Both the position numbers and the translations under genes were made by a program. Below the pieces are notes generated by a model. That model ran no database searches. It had not been told where the DNA came from and worked only from the letters and a program-made list of their open reading frames with translations. This document shows positions 6,255 through 6,331 of a DNA stretch of 6,331 nt, piece by piece; the stretch's first letter is position 1, and each line of letters starts with the position of its first letter. The stretch comes from Chlamydiia bacterium (GTDB lineage Bacteria; Chlamydiota; Chlamydiia; Chlamydiales; JAAZZY01): assembly GCA_014239035.1 (NCBI GenBank), contig JAAZZY010000090.1:1-6331 (forward strand). Direction: 5' to 3'.

Positions 6255-6331
6255 TCATGAAAACTAAAACAAATAATTCATATTCCAAAAAAGAAACAGT
6301 TTTTAATCCATATTAGTTTTTCAAAAGTCTC
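6255..6331. other. Unrecognised AT-rich segment replacing the sucA 5' half
   Basis: These 77 bases begin where SucA homology stops and have stops in all minus-strand frames. They contain an imperfect inverted repeat near the two ends: TGAAAACTAA at 6258-6267 and TTAGTTTTTCA at 6313-6323. Read inward from the window edge the minus strand starts GAGACTTTTGAAAAA, which resembles terminal repeats of some IS5-family elements. That resemblance is from memory and low complexity makes chance likely. No gene is recognised here. Confidence 0.4.

Noticed and set aside
6257..6316. A 19-codon plus-strand frame starting ATG AAA ACT
   Set aside because: It is very short, lies in AT-rich sequence, has no ribosome site and resembles nothing known.

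Overview
The window reads as part of a low-GC Gram-negative chromosome. It most resembles a Chlamydia-like (Parachlamydiales-type) obligate intracellular bacterium. That is an inference from a SucA/SucB pair beside a large autotransporter whose linker and barrel are unusually rich in cysteine; no rRNA or other marker gene is present to prove it. There are three substantial genes and two abnormal edges.

Layout. At the left edge (1-126, minus strand) the first 20 codons of a dihydrolipoamide dehydrogenase gene (lpd, with its FAD-binding glycine motif) run directly into a 67-bp copy of an internal piece of sucB. A 136-bp intergenic region follows (127-262). A 1127-residue type V autotransporter with a PATR-type beta-helix passenger fills 263-3646 on the plus strand. 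It meets sucB tail to tail with a 4-bp overlap. sucB (E2, dihydrolipoyl succinyltransferase) lies at 3643-4842 and sucA (E1, 2-oxoglutarate dehydrogenase) upstream of it at 4845-6254, both on the minus strand and 2 nt apart. sucA is only the C-terminal half: homology stops at an in-frame TGA at 6255-6257, and the last 77 bases are AT-rich and unrecognised.

How the genes work together. sucA, sucB and lpd encode E1, E2 and E3 of the 2-oxoglutarate dehydrogenase complex, and the order sucA-sucB-lpd on one strand looks like a former operon. The autotransporter sits between sucB and lpd in the opposite orientation, as if inserted there. The 67-bp direct repeat (1-67 against 4308-4374, 66/67 identical) has the geometry of a tandem-duplication or circle junction with a 4307-bp unit (68-4374) that carries the whole autotransporter. 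Either the locus has been duplicated and rearranged, or both window ends are chimeric assembly artefacts; the sequence alone cannot decide.

Most interesting points: the duplication junction and the single substitution in it that makes a perfect Shine-Dalgarno before an in-frame GTG of the E2 catalytic domain; a SucB with no recognisable E3-binding domain; a near-identical 498-bp-period repeat in the autotransporter passenger; and a cysteine-rich linker and barrel. I see no RNA genes, CRISPR arrays or complete insertion sequences.
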